Assembly: GCA_012845835.1 (NCBI GenBank)
Contig: JABAKD010000026.1
Span: 3,302,199-3,366,198 of the forward strand
Direction: 5' to 3'
Source: Undaria pinnatifida
Taxonomy: Eukaryota > Sar > Phaeophyceae > Laminariales > Alariaceae
DNA: 64,000 bases
In this document: in pieces, positions 22,971 through 33,639 of the stretch
How the letters are laid out: each line of letters starts with the position of its first letter
Numbering within the stretch: the stretch's first letter is position 1
Notes under the pieces: model-generated
The model's database searches: none
What the model was told of the DNA's origin: nothing
Seen by the model: the letters and a program-made list of their open reading frames with translations, nothing else
Translations under genes and position numbers: made by a program

Positions 22971-23106
22971 AGGGTGTAAATACCCTCGTGAAGGATACAG
23001 GTCGGTGACTCCCTTACTAATGCCAGGGTCAACAGGACTAAGACGTTCAACAAGACGTGCAACCTTGTTCTGCGCACGGAAACTGTATAACCCGCATTGA
23101 GGGGTA

Positions 23107-23838
23107 TGAAGGTGTGCCTAGCGGGATCCTTGACGATATGATCCTCAGAAGGGACAGGTGTGTCTATCGCGAGACCGCAGCTGACAGCAGTATAAAACCC
23201 AGATAGGTAGACTAGTAGATTATCTTATTGTTATCGAGCAAGGCTTGCTGATTTAGGTGAGGATACAAGAGTGAGAAAGAGAGGGGGGTGGGGGAAGTGG
23301 CTCGGCCATAGCCAAGCTACGAGAACCGACTCTCGTACTGGCAAGGAATACAAAGCGTCATCCAAGACGTCACCCGTGACGTAACTCCTGAGCGCAAGCT
23401 GATATCCGCCTACGTAGGACACTTCTACAAGGTCACGTGCGTGACATGCTGCATACTTGAAGAACTAAAGGCCAACCCCTAACACACCCAATCACATGGA
23501 GTCCTAGTGTTCTTCTAAAAACCATCCTGTCAGTAAATGCCGGCGCGCAGTTAGTTGTGTTATCTGGACCAATCAGCGCGGGGCGTGGCTCAAGGCAGGA
23601 TGCTACCATTGTTATACTCTTACTGAGCAGATTACCTGGCTCATTATACTGTCGTGCTCTACGATTCGTAGATCACACAAGAGTTTTTCTAAATCACACT
23701 ACCGATTCCGAATCCCACCGTCGATTTCGAATCACACGATAGTTGAATAACAGAAATCAGACCTTAATTAATCAACAGTGATGGGCGGTTGGTCTATTGC
23801 TCATACAGATGTCGCATACAAAGTGGAACACCATAACA
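23107..23838 (-). repeat. 3' LTR of the chromovirus
   Basis: In element orientation it begins TGTTATGGTG, directly after a purine-rich AGGATGGGCTAA, and ends ACCTTCA. It retains the canonical TG...CA ends. Confidence 0.92.
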
Positions 23839-23850
23839 TTAGCCCATCCT
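23839..23850 (-). promoter_or_regulatory. Polypurine tract of the chromovirus
   Basis: AGGATGGGCTAA on the element strand immediately precedes the 3' LTR. The block upstream (ATCTACGACTATTC) is shared with two neighbouring elements at 34519-34553 and 35382-35409. Confidence 0.7.
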
Positions 23851-24065
23851 GAATAGTCGTAGATTCAGATCACACGACGATATAGTGGTGGCTAACTAAG
23901 ACATATCAAGAAATCGGGAAGTGGATCGAAGATACTGCTATTCAAAACGACGACAGCTAATGAGGCTATAGATCAACCCACACCTCGCAATTGATGATTG
24001 ATGATCGATGATTAAGGCTAAGACGCCTCTGGTAGGGGGAATCCGTGGGCCTACTGCTAAACAGA

Positions 24066-24347
24066 GTGCTAACACGGGCGTGGGAAATGAATCACCAGAA
24101 AAGGTAGCATCCGAACTGAAAGCAGACACGTGCACTGCAGGATGCCAGCCAGCGACTGGATCGTTGTGCCTGAGACGCATGGGCGTGGGTGAAGGGGCAC
24201 CAGAACCAGGAAGGTGACACCCGAACTGGAAACAGACACGTGCACTGCAGGATACCAGCCAACGACTGAATCGTCGTGCTTGGAACGCACAGACGTGGGT
24301 ATAGGGGCACCAGAAAAGGTGACACCCGAACTGAAAACAGACACGTG
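24066..24347. repeat. ~117-bp tandem repeat (2.4 copies) near the 3' LTR
   Basis: Units share CACCAGAA-AGGTGACACCCGAACTG, CAGACACGTGCACTGCAGGA and CCAGCCAACGACTGAATCG. They lie between the chromodomain and the PPT of the chromovirus. The stretch 24348-24890 otherwise shows nothing recognisable. Confidence 0.85.
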
Positions 24348-24890
24348 CAAAAATATATATCCAGGTATAGTGAATGGCCATATCGAATAAGGGAAGCGAC
24401 AAGGTTACAGCAGCCCTAACGGCTCCGTAACTGGAACAACAAAGTTAGAGGATACCCTGAAGATGCCACAACTCATGAGGACGACGAAAACACAAACAAA
24501 AACATAAAACACTGAAGCTATGGTATACGCCAAATTCCCGACTTACTAACGGGGGGCTCCGCGGGGTTCATCGGCACTATGTAGGACACCGCGAGCCAGT
24601 CCCCCGGCCTGATGACGCTGAAGGCACCAGGATCCGTGGACGGCGCTCCGTGAAGTGGTGTAAGATGATGGCAGGAGGTCGATCGTGATCGGTCCTGGGT
24701 CATCGAAGAAGCGGACGATGTAGGAGTTAGCGGAAGAATTGTCGGTCGAGGCGCGATGGGCTACCTTGCCCAACCACCAGAGACCGTCGCGGGCTTTGTA
24801 CCAAAGGTGTGCCCCTGTGAGGAGGGTAGTAGAGCTGAAACGCTGGAGCCAGAGTGTGCGCGGGACGAGGCTGTACCCGGGAGCGACAAA

Positions 24891-25439
24891 TTAGTTGCCC
24901 CGGGCCCGCGTTAGTTCGCGGTGAGCGGCCCCGATGCGCATCTGCCGGTATAGGCGGTTGGACTGGCGGTGTTGTGAGGGGGTGCCCGACCAGTAGCGGA
25001 GGATGTGAAGCCGGTGGTGTTGTAGGTCTTGTTCGTGTTCCCATGAAGGGCTGAGAAGTCCGGGCCAATGGGTCTCGTACATAACCGCAAGGACGCCTCC
25101 CCGGCCGCGAACGAGTTGATGTCCCGAGATCTGGTCGACCTCGAGCCGTTCCGGCGGTGGAGCGACGTCGTCAAGGGTGGTGTTGAAGGGCGCGGACTTG
25201 GTGGAGAAGGAGTTGAGCACGTACTTGGTGAGGTCATCCGGAAGGTGCTCTGGTATGTCCTGAATGTCGTCGGGGCTCCGGCATGGTTTGCGGCGGAGAA
25301 TGGAGACGCGAGGCTTGGAGTCGCGTCCGGGCATGTCGGACGGGAGGTCGAAGTACAGGAGCTTGTCGTGAAGGGGCCGACCATCTGGGACAGCGGAGGC
25401 CGGCGCAGGGCCCATGGCGAGGATCTTGAAAGGGCCGAT
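24891..25439 (-). pseudogene. Chromodomain tail of the chromovirus
   Basis: In frame with the integrase after one TAG. It starts IGPFKILAMGPAP, followed by the region HDKLLYFDLPSD, and ends in a chromodomain-like stretch: LEVDQISGHQLVRGRGG, then VMYETHWPGLLSPSWEHEQD and LQHHRLHILRYW, matching the EVE..L..R...G...YLVKW.GY...TWE...L pattern. Chromodomains of this class are known to steer integration to heterochromatin. Confidence 0.75.
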
Positions 25440-26400
25440 CTAATTGAAGGATAGCTTGATCTTGAGAACTATCGCGTCGGTGCTCTTCCTGACGCCTTGG
25501 CGAATAGTAGCAGCGGAGTTGTAGATCCACGCCCAACCGTTGACGGAGCATGGGGGTAATGAGCGGAGGGTGTCCACAAGGGGAGCGTTGCGGCGGTCGA
25601 GACGCGATACGCAGATGGCGTGTAATTCCCGGACGGCGCGGTAGGCGCATTGTTGGCGGGCGATGGCGAGGTCGATATAAGCTAGCTTGTCCCCGTTGAG
25701 GCTTTGATGTCCACCGATGTTGGGGAGGTCAAAGACGGTAAGGGGGAGGCAGGGAAGACGACCCATGTGCACTTCGTTGGGGGCAAGTCCGGTGGCTGCG
25801 CTGACGAAGTTGTTGTACGCGCTCTCGACGCGTGGGAATTGAATATCCCAGTCATTTCTGTTCGTCGCCCACATTGGCGAGCATGAGGGCATGGTGTGGT
25901 TGACACGCTCGACACCGCCGTTGGTGCACGGGTGGTAGGAGCGGGTGGCAATCTTATTGATGCCGAGGCGGTTGTAGAGGACGAGGGAAAGTTTGGAGCA
26001 AAACTGGAGTCCGTTGTCGGAAAGTAGAGTTACGGGGCATCCCCAGAAAGGGATACATCGGTCGACAAGGATGTCGACGGTGCCGGAGGCGGTGAACTGG
26101 GCCTCTGTAGTGGCGTACATGTCGGTGCGACGGCTGAAGCGGTCCGTAAAAAGGAGGATGTAAGCGTTGCCCCGAGGCGTTAAGGGTGGTGGGCCGAAGT
26201 AGTCCACGCTGACGAGGATGCCGAGGTCGTTGGGTAACGACAAGGAAAGGTTAGGCCAGCGAATTGTTCGGCGCGAAGTCTTGCGCGCCTGGCACTTGAA
26301 ACATCAGCGGAGCCACCAACGGGTGGACATATCCATGACGATCTACCAGTAGAAACGCCTGAGCATGCTAAGTGTACGATAAACACCCAAGTGGCAAGAG
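25440..26400 (-). pseudogene. Chromovirus integrase (DD35E), zinc finger damaged
   Basis: The intact core frame 26243-25440 has VDYFGP (D14), LLSDNGLQF (D76) and GGVERVNH (E112), with 35 residues between the second D and the E. Upstream the HHCC zinc-binding part is recognisable as CFKCQARKTSRRT but contains two stops (in RFYW-stop and LR-stop). A TAG at 25440-25442 separates LKIKLSFN from IGPFKILAMG, where a GPFKIL motif normally continues the polyprotein. Confidence 0.88.
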
Positions 26401-26469
26401 GTGGTGGAGTGGCATGTGTGCAGGGCCCATGGGCGCATCAACATTGGAACGTAGACGCGGGGGGGTGAG

Positions 26470-28046
26470 TCAAGGGGTGGTGGTGTAGATCGCGGGCATG
26501 GCTGGTTGAATCCTTGTGTGGTCAGTGTACGAGAAGAACGGTGTTGTGGTGAGTGGTGTATAGCTGGCCTTTTGTGGCGAGGGATAGGACCTCGGCAAGA
26601 GGTGGACGACGAGTCGAGGGGATGTGGTCCAAGAGGTTGTCCGGTGGCGGCGAAGGTGAATCCAGGGAGAGGAACCGGAGGGTGGCGGAGCAGAGGGGCT
26701 CAGCGCGTTGTTCGCGCGCCCAGTCGGTGTAATTGTAGTGCTCGACGCAGGAACGGAGATGGGGGGCATCAATGGACTCGACAATGTGTTCCGGTAATCG
26801 AGGTGGTGCCAGCAGAGCAGGGGGGGGCGGGGGAGAGGGCCTTGGGTTGGTGGTCTGGGATGATGAGGGGGGTCCGGTTGGGGGGTGGTAGATGAGGTCG
26901 CGGTTGAAGGCGACGAGGTGTTGTGTATAGCGCGGCGTTGTGTGGTAGCAGGTCGCTGGGCGGCCGGCTTGGACCCAAGAGTAGGTGGCCGGCGCTGGGG
27001 AGACGTTGGTCTTGAAGCGGCGGTAGCCGAGGACCGACGGCCAAACCCGTAGTCCGCAGGAGTACGGGGAGTTCCAGCTGCAGCGGCGGAGTGGTTCCGG
27101 TTCCGAGAAGATATCAGGCCTGACGAGGTACGAGGAGAGATCGGAACCGAGACGCCCGAGGTGGACGATGGGGAGACGACGGGTGGCCTGCAAGCCAATC
27201 CGGGAGGAACGCCAGTGACCACGGCGGCTTTCTCGGAGCTGGAAGGAGATTCGTCGATGTGGTCGGAAGTAGAGATGTGGCCGACAGAAACTCTGCAAGG
27301 CGAGTTGACGGCGAGGTCTTGGGCAATGCATGGGCCGACGGGAACGCGGCGTGGCGATGTCGCGGCGGGGTCTTGGTCTTGGACAAACAGATGGCCGGTG
27401 GGAGCCCGTGAGGCGGTACCTCGACGGGGTCTTGGTCTTGGGCAACGTGGTGGCCTGCAGGAACACCGTGAGGCGATGTTGCGGCGGGGTCTTGGTCTTG
27501 TACAAAGCGGAGGCTGGCGGGAACGCCGTGAGGTGATGCCGTGGCGGAGTCTTGGTCTTGGGCAAGGCGGAGGCCGGCGGGAACGCCGTGAGGCGGTGCC
27601 CCGGGGGGTCTTGGTCTTGGACGAGGTGGTGGCCGATGGGAGCGCCGTGTGGCGGTGCCGCGGCGGGGTCTTGGTCGTAACGTGCACCAACGAAAGCGTG
27701 GTGAGGCGAGTCGGTGGTAAGGCCTTGAGCAAAGTGGGGCCGAAGGGAAGGCTGCAAGGCGATCCAGTGGCGGGGGCTTGGACCAAGCGGGGGCCGAGGG
27801 GAAGGCTGTGAAGCGAAGCGATGGCTGGGTGCGGGGCGGCGATGGCGGCCACAAATGGCCGAGTAACCTGGGCTGAATCCGAGGCGTCCATGCGCGGTCC
27901 GTGGCGACGTTAGTAGCCGAAATCATTATTGGTGCAGGGAAACGGGGGGATGGGGTGAAAACTGCTGGAGGCAGGTGAGACGAGCCCACCCAAGCCAATG
28001 CCCGGGGTAGACGGCTCGATTGCGGTGAAACCGCAGGCTTGGGCAA
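26470..28046 (-). pseudogene. Pol linker between RNase H and integrase, with expanded 60-bp repeat
   Basis: All three minus frames stay open for long stretches because the region is C-rich and repetitive. The original polyprotein frame is probably the one giving DWAREQRAEP and PPLAEVLSLATKGQLYTT just before the integrase, as expected for this position. The middle (about 27300-27690) is a tandem repeat. The long plus-strand frames across it are shadows. Confidence 0.6.
27300..27690. repeat. ~60-bp degenerate tandem repeat, 6-7 copies
   Basis: Each unit contains GGGGTCTTGGTCTTG, then a variable GCAAGGCGGAGGCC part, then GGCGGGAACGCCGTGAGG. Because the unit is a multiple of three, every reading frame carries a repeated peptide such as PRPRPR-type or KTKTP-type units. 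Confidence 0.85.
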
Positions 28047-29878
28047 GGTGGATGCTGACGGTGTCGCGGCTGGTGAGGCGGTTGGGTCCGGTGCGGTCGA
28101 GGTCGGTAGCCGGTTGCGGGAGGCGGGAAAAGGAAGTCGGCGTTGCCGTTTGACGAGCCTTTCCGGTACTGCAAAGTGTAAGTATATGCAAAGAGGAACT
28201 CCAACCAGCGCTGTACGCGGGCGTTGTGCTCGCCGACCTTGGTAATATTCTCAAGCGCCTTGTGGTCAGAGTAGGTGAGGAACTTGGTAGACCAGAAATG
28301 ACCGCGGAGACGTTTGATGGCCCAGACGATACCATCGGCTTCGAGGTCGAGGGGTGTCCAGGTTCGTTCGTTGTCGAGGGTGGTACGGCTGATGAAGATG
28401 ATAGGGCGGACAGAGCCGCCCGGTTGTTGCTGCTCGAGAGTGGCGCCAAAACCGTCGATGCTGGCGTCGCAAAAGAGGCAGAAATGGCGGGAGTTGTCGG
28501 CGACGGCGTCCCAGTCCGGATAGACCAGGTTCGGAGGAGTGGCGAGGTCATGAAGGATGCCACGGACGATGGCGTCCATTCCCGGGTTGAAAACCAACTT
28601 ATCACCTTGCTTCCGCAGGGCGTTAATGGGGCGGAGCCGGGTGAAGATGTTCTTCAGGAATTTTCGATAGTACCCAATGCCTTCAAGGAGTGAACGGGTC
28701 TGTTTAGTGTTCTTGGGCATGGGCATCTTGGTGAGGGTGGCGACCTTATCAGCGTTACGACTAACGCCGGAGGAGGAGATGGTATGTCCCAGGAAATCGG
28801 CGTCGGTGGCGCCAAGCTTGGCCTTGGCGGGGGAAAGTTTGAGGTTGTACTTCCGAAGGCGTTCGAAGCGAGAGTGGATGTTGGCGTCGTGAGCCGTGGG
28901 GTCGGGGTCGAAGACGATGACGTCGTCGAGGTACGCGGCGACGCGTTCGAGGTCTTTAATGACCTCGTTGATGACCTTGGCGAACCACCCGGGCGCCGCG
29001 TTGCTACCTTGAGGCATGACGAGCCACTCGAAGAGGCGGGTGGAGGTGCAGAAGGCGGTGAGTGGTATGGTGACCTCGTCGATGTTTATCTGGTGGAACG
29101 AAGACACAAGGTCGAACAAGGAAATTTTGCGTCCTTTTGCCGGGGAATCAAGAACCTCGTCAACGCGGGGGATGGGGAGCTGCCCCAAGGAGCTGATGGC
29201 ATGGAGCTTTTGGTAGTTCACCGTTATCTGGACGTTGCCTTCCTTCTTGGGGATGGCGACCATGGGGCTGGCGTACGGAGAGGTCGAGTGCTGAATAAGG
29301 CCTACGGCCAAGTATTAGTCGAGCACAGCATCGATTTTCTTGGCGAGGATATGGTAGATCCGGTAGGGGCGGGAGAACACGGGGGCGCTGTCCGGGAGAA
29401 TGGAAATCTTGAACGGAATAAGTGAGCACGAGCCAATATCGATTTTGGATGTGGAGAAGACGTCGGCAAACTCGCAGAGGACGTGTCCGAGGTCTTCGAT
29501 GACCGAAGGGGACCAGCCAGAACCGTGGAGGTCGAACGTAATGTTGCGTAAGTGTAGGGGTAGCCGATCCCAGAGTCGGAGAAAGCTTGTCCGTTGGTCA
29601 CCGCTCAGGCGCTGTAAGAGCTTGGGACAAGGTACCTTTGGTAGAGGGGGGGGCTCGGTCCGGGGAAGTCCGTCGTCGGCCACGGGGATGTTGTCGTGAA
29701 GGGCGTGGACGCCGGTGGGTAGTGGTTCCGTGGTAATGTTCTGAAGGGCCGATGTCGGAATTTGTATGAGAGCCATCCCACGGTAGGGTTGCAGCAGAAA
29801 GTCCCTGAACTCCTCACATGAACAACTCAATATCTCACCAGAAAAATGACTTCGAAGGCATTCGTTTGCACTACCCAA
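27926..29878 (-). pseudogene. Reverse transcriptase and RNase H of the chromovirus, split by a stop
   Basis: Two in-frame pieces, 29878-29315 and 29311-27926, are separated by a single TAA directly before the RT core (KIDAVLD, stop, YLAVGLIQHS). RT motifs seen: PYASPMVAIPKKEG, FDLVSSFHQI, LVMPQGSNAAPGWF, the catalytic AAYLDDVIVF (YLDD, residues 127-130 of the second piece), and FLGHTISSSGV. RNase H follows with LFCDASIDGFGATL, LEADGIVWAI and TYSDHKALEN, the three acidic sites. Homology fades near 28100, where the linker begins. Confidence 0.9.
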
Positions 29879-30115
29879 CCAAGCTTCTATGCCTTAGTCC
29901 AAAAATATAACGTAGCCGTGAAAACACTTAATTGACCGGCAGTTCCTCACATGAGGAACTCAATCGCCCAGGGACGTTTTGGCGCCAAACGTGCAACCCC
30001 TACCGTGGGACGACTCATGAGTGGCGAAGAAGAGGTTCAAAGCAGGTCACCCGGTTCAAGGTCAGTGGATCCCGAGAGCGGGATTGTTTGGTGCCTATTG
30101 GCCACGAAGATTCCA

Positions 30116-31045
30116 TCAGAGGAAACGCCGTAGCGGGGGAGCATGTCTACCAGGTAGTGGCCGGTGAGGGCTAGAGCACCCGAAGAGCGGACCAGAGTTG
30201 ACTGGGACAAGCGACGGCGTGGACGAAAGCGAGATTGCGTGCACGCCGGCGAACTCGAGGTGGAAGGTGTCGGTGGTTGGTCGGTCGCCGGTGATGAAGG
30301 TGGTGAGGCCTTCGGCGCGAGGAACCGAGAGTGAAAGTTCGCCCAAGATCGGTTGAGAGGGCTGACGGAGCAGGATGGTATATGTGCGCTGTGCAAAACG
30401 CATCCAGCTGTCGCATCCCAGCAGGAGGATAGGATGTTGCATGGTGCCCGCTGGAACAATGCACGCCCAAACCGCGAGCTCAGCGGAAGGGGTATCGCCA
30501 TGCAGAAACTGGATGCTGGGCCTGTTGGAGGTCGAGGTGAGGAGGGGGGCCGAATTGCCGAAGCCTCCCCAAGAACGAGGGGGCGCGTGTCGTTCGCAGA
30601 CGTTCGATCCGGCGTTGTTGTACTTTGTGCGGGTCCAGGCTTCAGCAGAGATACATTTCTGTGGAGAGTCGGTGTCCAAGAGGACTACCAGGCCGTAAAG
30701 GCTGGAGGCGGAGGGTGTGCTGTGTATTTTCATCCTGGTGTTAAAGGAGGCGTCATCGATGGTGGCAATGCCGTTCGAGAGGCCAGGTCCATCTTCGGCG
30801 ATAGGGGGCGGTGGGGTGTAAGAGGGGTCAAGTCCGGGTGTAATGGTAGAGAACAAAGTGCATGCCGGAGTTGTTTCTGGAAAGAACTGGGGCAGGATTT
30901 GGTCCAGTACGAAGGTTCCTGTAGGGGGTGCCATGGTCGTGCGGATCTCGTGGGTACCATTGTCCGAGGGCGAGACGCGAGTGGGGAGGGATGGAGGGGG
31001 GGAGTGGTCAAACTGGCGGCGGATCTTCATGAGGATGTCGCCCAA
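30116..31045 (-). pseudogene. Retrotransposon aspartic protease region
   Basis: Open frame of 309 codons that overlaps the NADAR end and runs into a retropepsin-like domain. The active-site loop reads VLLDTDSPQ (about residues 121-129), where DTGSP or DTDSP-like loops are expected. A later HPILLLGCDSWMRF fits the second conserved hydrophobic-Gly motif. The N-terminal part is Pro/Ser/Thr-rich and resembles no nucleocapsid. The frame ends before the RT, so the polyprotein is interrupted. Confidence 0.75.
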
Positions 31046-31649
31046 ATGGTTGAGTCCTCGCCACTGCTGAGGTCGGAGGGCTTGTCAGTCAGCAACCCTG
31101 AAGCCGATACCCCAGACGAGATCGTGCGGGCTGGCTTCGGCGAGAAACTTGTCTCCGGTTTCCAGTAGGTGCTGGCGGAAGGAAGGGGTCGAGAACTGAT
31201 GAATGTTTAGATAGAGGTGGTACTTTTCGCGTAAATTGTTTTCTGAATGACGAGGCTCCTTAACCCACAATCTACGGAACTAAGTCTTTTTTTTTTCCGC
31301 AAGATTCTCGTTGTGTACCTAGGCCATGGAATTTTCATCCGGTCGCAGTTTTATTTTTCTCCCAGTCGGGTTTCGGGAGAGGTCTCAAGTTCCCCAATGG
31401 AATGAACCTCAGATAAAATCAAAGGTTGGTGCACCCCAATCAAAGGCGAGGTTGCTCTTGTAAACAATGCCATAGCGATGATGTTCCCAGAGCCCTTGTG
31501 GTTGAAGTTGGATACGGAGCGTCCGAGACGTTTCTGGCGCGCAGGGTCTGAGGGGGATATCCCGGCGGATGGCTGCATCGCCAAAACTCTTGGCCTTCTC
31601 CGACATCATGCAATTCGGCGCAGTTGTAGTGCTCGTTGTCGACGGTAAA
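31012..31649 (-). pseudogene. NADAR (YbiA/DUF1768) domain in the gag position, broken
   Basis: Family landmarks appear in order on the minus strand: FTVDNEHYNCAE (31649-31614), then in a shifted frame MMSEKAKSFGDAAIRRD, then SDPARQKRLGRSVSNFNHK in another frame, WEHHRYGIVYKSNLAF (to about 31440), FRQHLLETGDKFLAEASPHD and VWGIG (about 31185-31105), and WRGLNHLGDILMKIRRQF (about 31067-31012). This matches the NADAR pattern EHY..AEQYMM..KA..FGD...W...R...L.STGD..L.EASP.D.IWGIG...W.G.N.LG..LM..R. The known roles of the family are linked to ADP-ribose and N-glycoside chemistry. Two frameshifts, one stop and a ~200-bp insertion (about 31220-31430) disrupt it here. No separate gag or CCHC knuckle is seen. 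Confidence 0.8.
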
Positions 31650-31656
31650 GGACGAT

Positions 31657-31674
31657 GTCCTGCCTACGACGCCA
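31657..31674 (-). promoter_or_regulatory. Primer binding site of the chromovirus
   Basis: TGGCGTCGTAGGCAGGAC lies 4 bp inside the 5' LTR on the element strand. It starts with TGG, the complement of a tRNA CCA end, and differs at two positions from the PBS of the small element at 33895-33912. Confidence 0.75.
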
Positions 31675-31678
31675 AATA

Positions 31679-32408
31679 TGAAGGTGTGCCTAGCGGGATC
31701 CTTGACGATATGATCCTCAGAAGGGACAGGTGTGTCTATCGCGAGACCACAGCTGACAGCAGTATAAAACCCAGATAGGTAGACTAGTAGATCATCTTAT
31801 TGTTATCGAGCAAGGCTTGCTGATTTAGGTGAGGATACAAGAGTGAGAAAGAGAGGGGGGTGGGGGAAGTAGCTCGGCCATAGCCAAGCTACGAGAACCG
31901 ACTCTCGTACAGGCAAGGAATACAAAGCGTCATCCAAGACGTCACCCTTGACGTAACTCCTGAGCGCAAGCTGATATCCGCCTACGTAGGACACTTCTAC
32001 AAGGCCACGTGCGTGACGTGCTGCACACTTGCTGTAGAACTAAAGGCCAACCCCTGACACACCCAATCACATCGAGTCCTAGTGTTCTTCTAAAAACCAT
32101 CCTACCCATAAATGCCGGCGCGCAGTTGTGTTATCTGGATCAATCAGCGCGGGGCGTGGCTCAAGGCAGGATGCTACCATTGTTATACTCGTACTGAGCA
32201 GATTCCCTGGCTCATTATACTGTCGTGCTCTACGATTCGTAGATCACACAAGAGTTTTTCTAAATCACACTACCGATTCCGAATCCCACCGTCGATTTTG
32301 AATCACACGATAGTTGAATAACAGAAATCAGACCTTAAATAATCAGCAGGGATGGGCGGTTGGTCTATTGCTCATACAGATGGCGCATACAAAGTGGAAC
32401 ACCATACA
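31679..32408 (-). repeat. 5' LTR of the chromovirus
   Basis: Direct repeat of 23107-23838. In element orientation it begins TGTATGGTG and ends CACACCTTCA. Compared with the 3' LTR it lacks one T in the TGTTA start and a 4-bp GTTA, plus about two dozen substitutions. Confidence 0.92.
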
Positions 32409-33639
32409 TGGCAGGGGGACAAAACTAGACATCTGTGTTATAGTGTGAGTAAACTTTTGGAGTGGGCTACTTGCGTCTACCGGGGGTCCGTACGCAAGTT
32501 CCTGTGTACTCCCTGTACATGTGACAGATCGGCGGAGGTCCAGCCCAGGCCTGATGCTCGGGTTGTTCGTGATGTCGAGTCATCATGGAACATGCGGTGG
32601 ACGTCGATCCCTACTGTTCAGAAGTGATATCTCTTCTGCTCTTGATGTAGTGCAAAGGCACACTCACACACCTGTATTGGTCGAGTGGATGGAGACCGAC
32701 GAGTGAGATCTGGCGTGCTGCATCAGGCGTCGGACGGTGCACACTTGGTCCTAAAGCTCTCCGAACGCCCATCTCACACATTACCAAGGAATAAAGAAGC
32801 TAAAGCATGGATCAAAACCGCCAGACCCCTGCACTTCTACAGATGGAAGCTCTTAGCTTAATAACACTGAATGATCAAAGGTGCGTGTCGCGGAGCAGCC
32901 GATTGTTTTTGCTAATCCAGAGAGCCTCCGTGGTCATTTCCGGGTGGAGCACCCGCAGGTCACAAATTTTAGCTCACCTGTGTAAAGGTGTTGTGGAAGG
33001 TCGGAATTCATGTAATTAAAACCACGGAACAACTTGCTCCATAATTAAAAAAAAAATGAACTGTTTGAATGTTAATCGAAGCTACAGCAAACAAGAAATT
33101 CTCGGATGGGTCGATTCCTCAGAAGAGTCGACGTGCTAGAACGGGCATCACTAGAAGCGTGAGCCATGCGTGGCCACCAGTTTTCTCGGCACGCTCAGGC
33201 TACATCGTGGAGCCAGCACTGAGCGCTTGATATAGATTTTAAAATTTTTGAAACACCTCCTGACACGAACCCACTCGACCCGCGAGATATAGAGAACCTC
33301 CTGACATGACCGGCGGGTCGGGTTATGGCCCGTGGAAAACGCCGGAAAAAGAAAAATAAGAAAGCGTGCATGAGTTATGAAGCGCCACAACCGGTATATC
33401 AAGTCTTTAACTTAACTACATGTATAAAGTCTAGTACACCAGGTAGTATAGTCTCGACCACTCCATCTGCCCTCGAACACGGCATCCAGTATAACGTAAC
33501 AAGGCTACACATTATATATATACCGATTCAACGGTACTTTCGTCTTTAACCTCAAAATGTCAGCATGATGACAATGTATCATGAGACAAGATAGCTGACA
33601 GGCGGGAAAAGGACACACCTTACCGAGAAAACAGAGTAT
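32409..33639. other. Gene-free region between two retroelements
   Basis: Nothing coding is supported. The sequence is moderately AT-rich with short open frames only. GTAT at 33636-33639 is the left target duplication of the next element. Confidence 0.6.

Larger units (their letters stand above)
19832..23106. other. Intergenic region between SEC63 and the retrotransposon
   Basis: No gene can be supported. The first few hundred bases upstream of the SEC63 ATG must contain its promoter, but no clear core element is visible. The rest holds a C10 plus CTC array, a hairpin near 22155, a CCCGA array, R2 copies and one TACCTGGTA motif (21003). A 196-codon open frame at 20484-21074 (plus) has no recognisable domain or codon structure. 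Confidence 0.6.
23107..32408 (-). mobile_element. Ty3/gypsy chromovirus with NADAR domain, decayed, 9.3 kb
   Basis: Full-length LTR retrotransposon on the minus strand. Order in its own direction: 5' LTR 32408-31679, PBS, NADAR domain in the gag position, aspartic protease, RT, RNase H, linker with a 60-bp tandem repeat, DD35E integrase, chromodomain, 117-bp tandem repeat, PPT, 3' LTR 23838-23107. The PR-RT-RH-IN order places it in Ty3/gypsy and the C-terminal chromodomain makes it a chromovirus. Several in-frame stops and frameshifts show that this copy is inactive. The LTRs look about 96-97% identical by eye. No matching target-site duplication is visible (GGTA left, TGGC right). Confidence 0.92.

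Noticed and set aside
23099..23106. Target-site duplication for the chromovirus
   Set aside because: Sequence left of the 3' LTR (GGGTA) does not match that right of the 5' LTR (TGGCA) under any boundary I tried.
27161..27811. 216-codon plus-strand frame opposite the retroelement
   Set aside because: Antisense shadow of the 60-bp repeat; the same repeat is open in most frames and no start context or domain supports it.
28784..29425. 213-codon plus-strand frame
   Set aside because: Exactly antisense to the conserved RT core on the minus strand.
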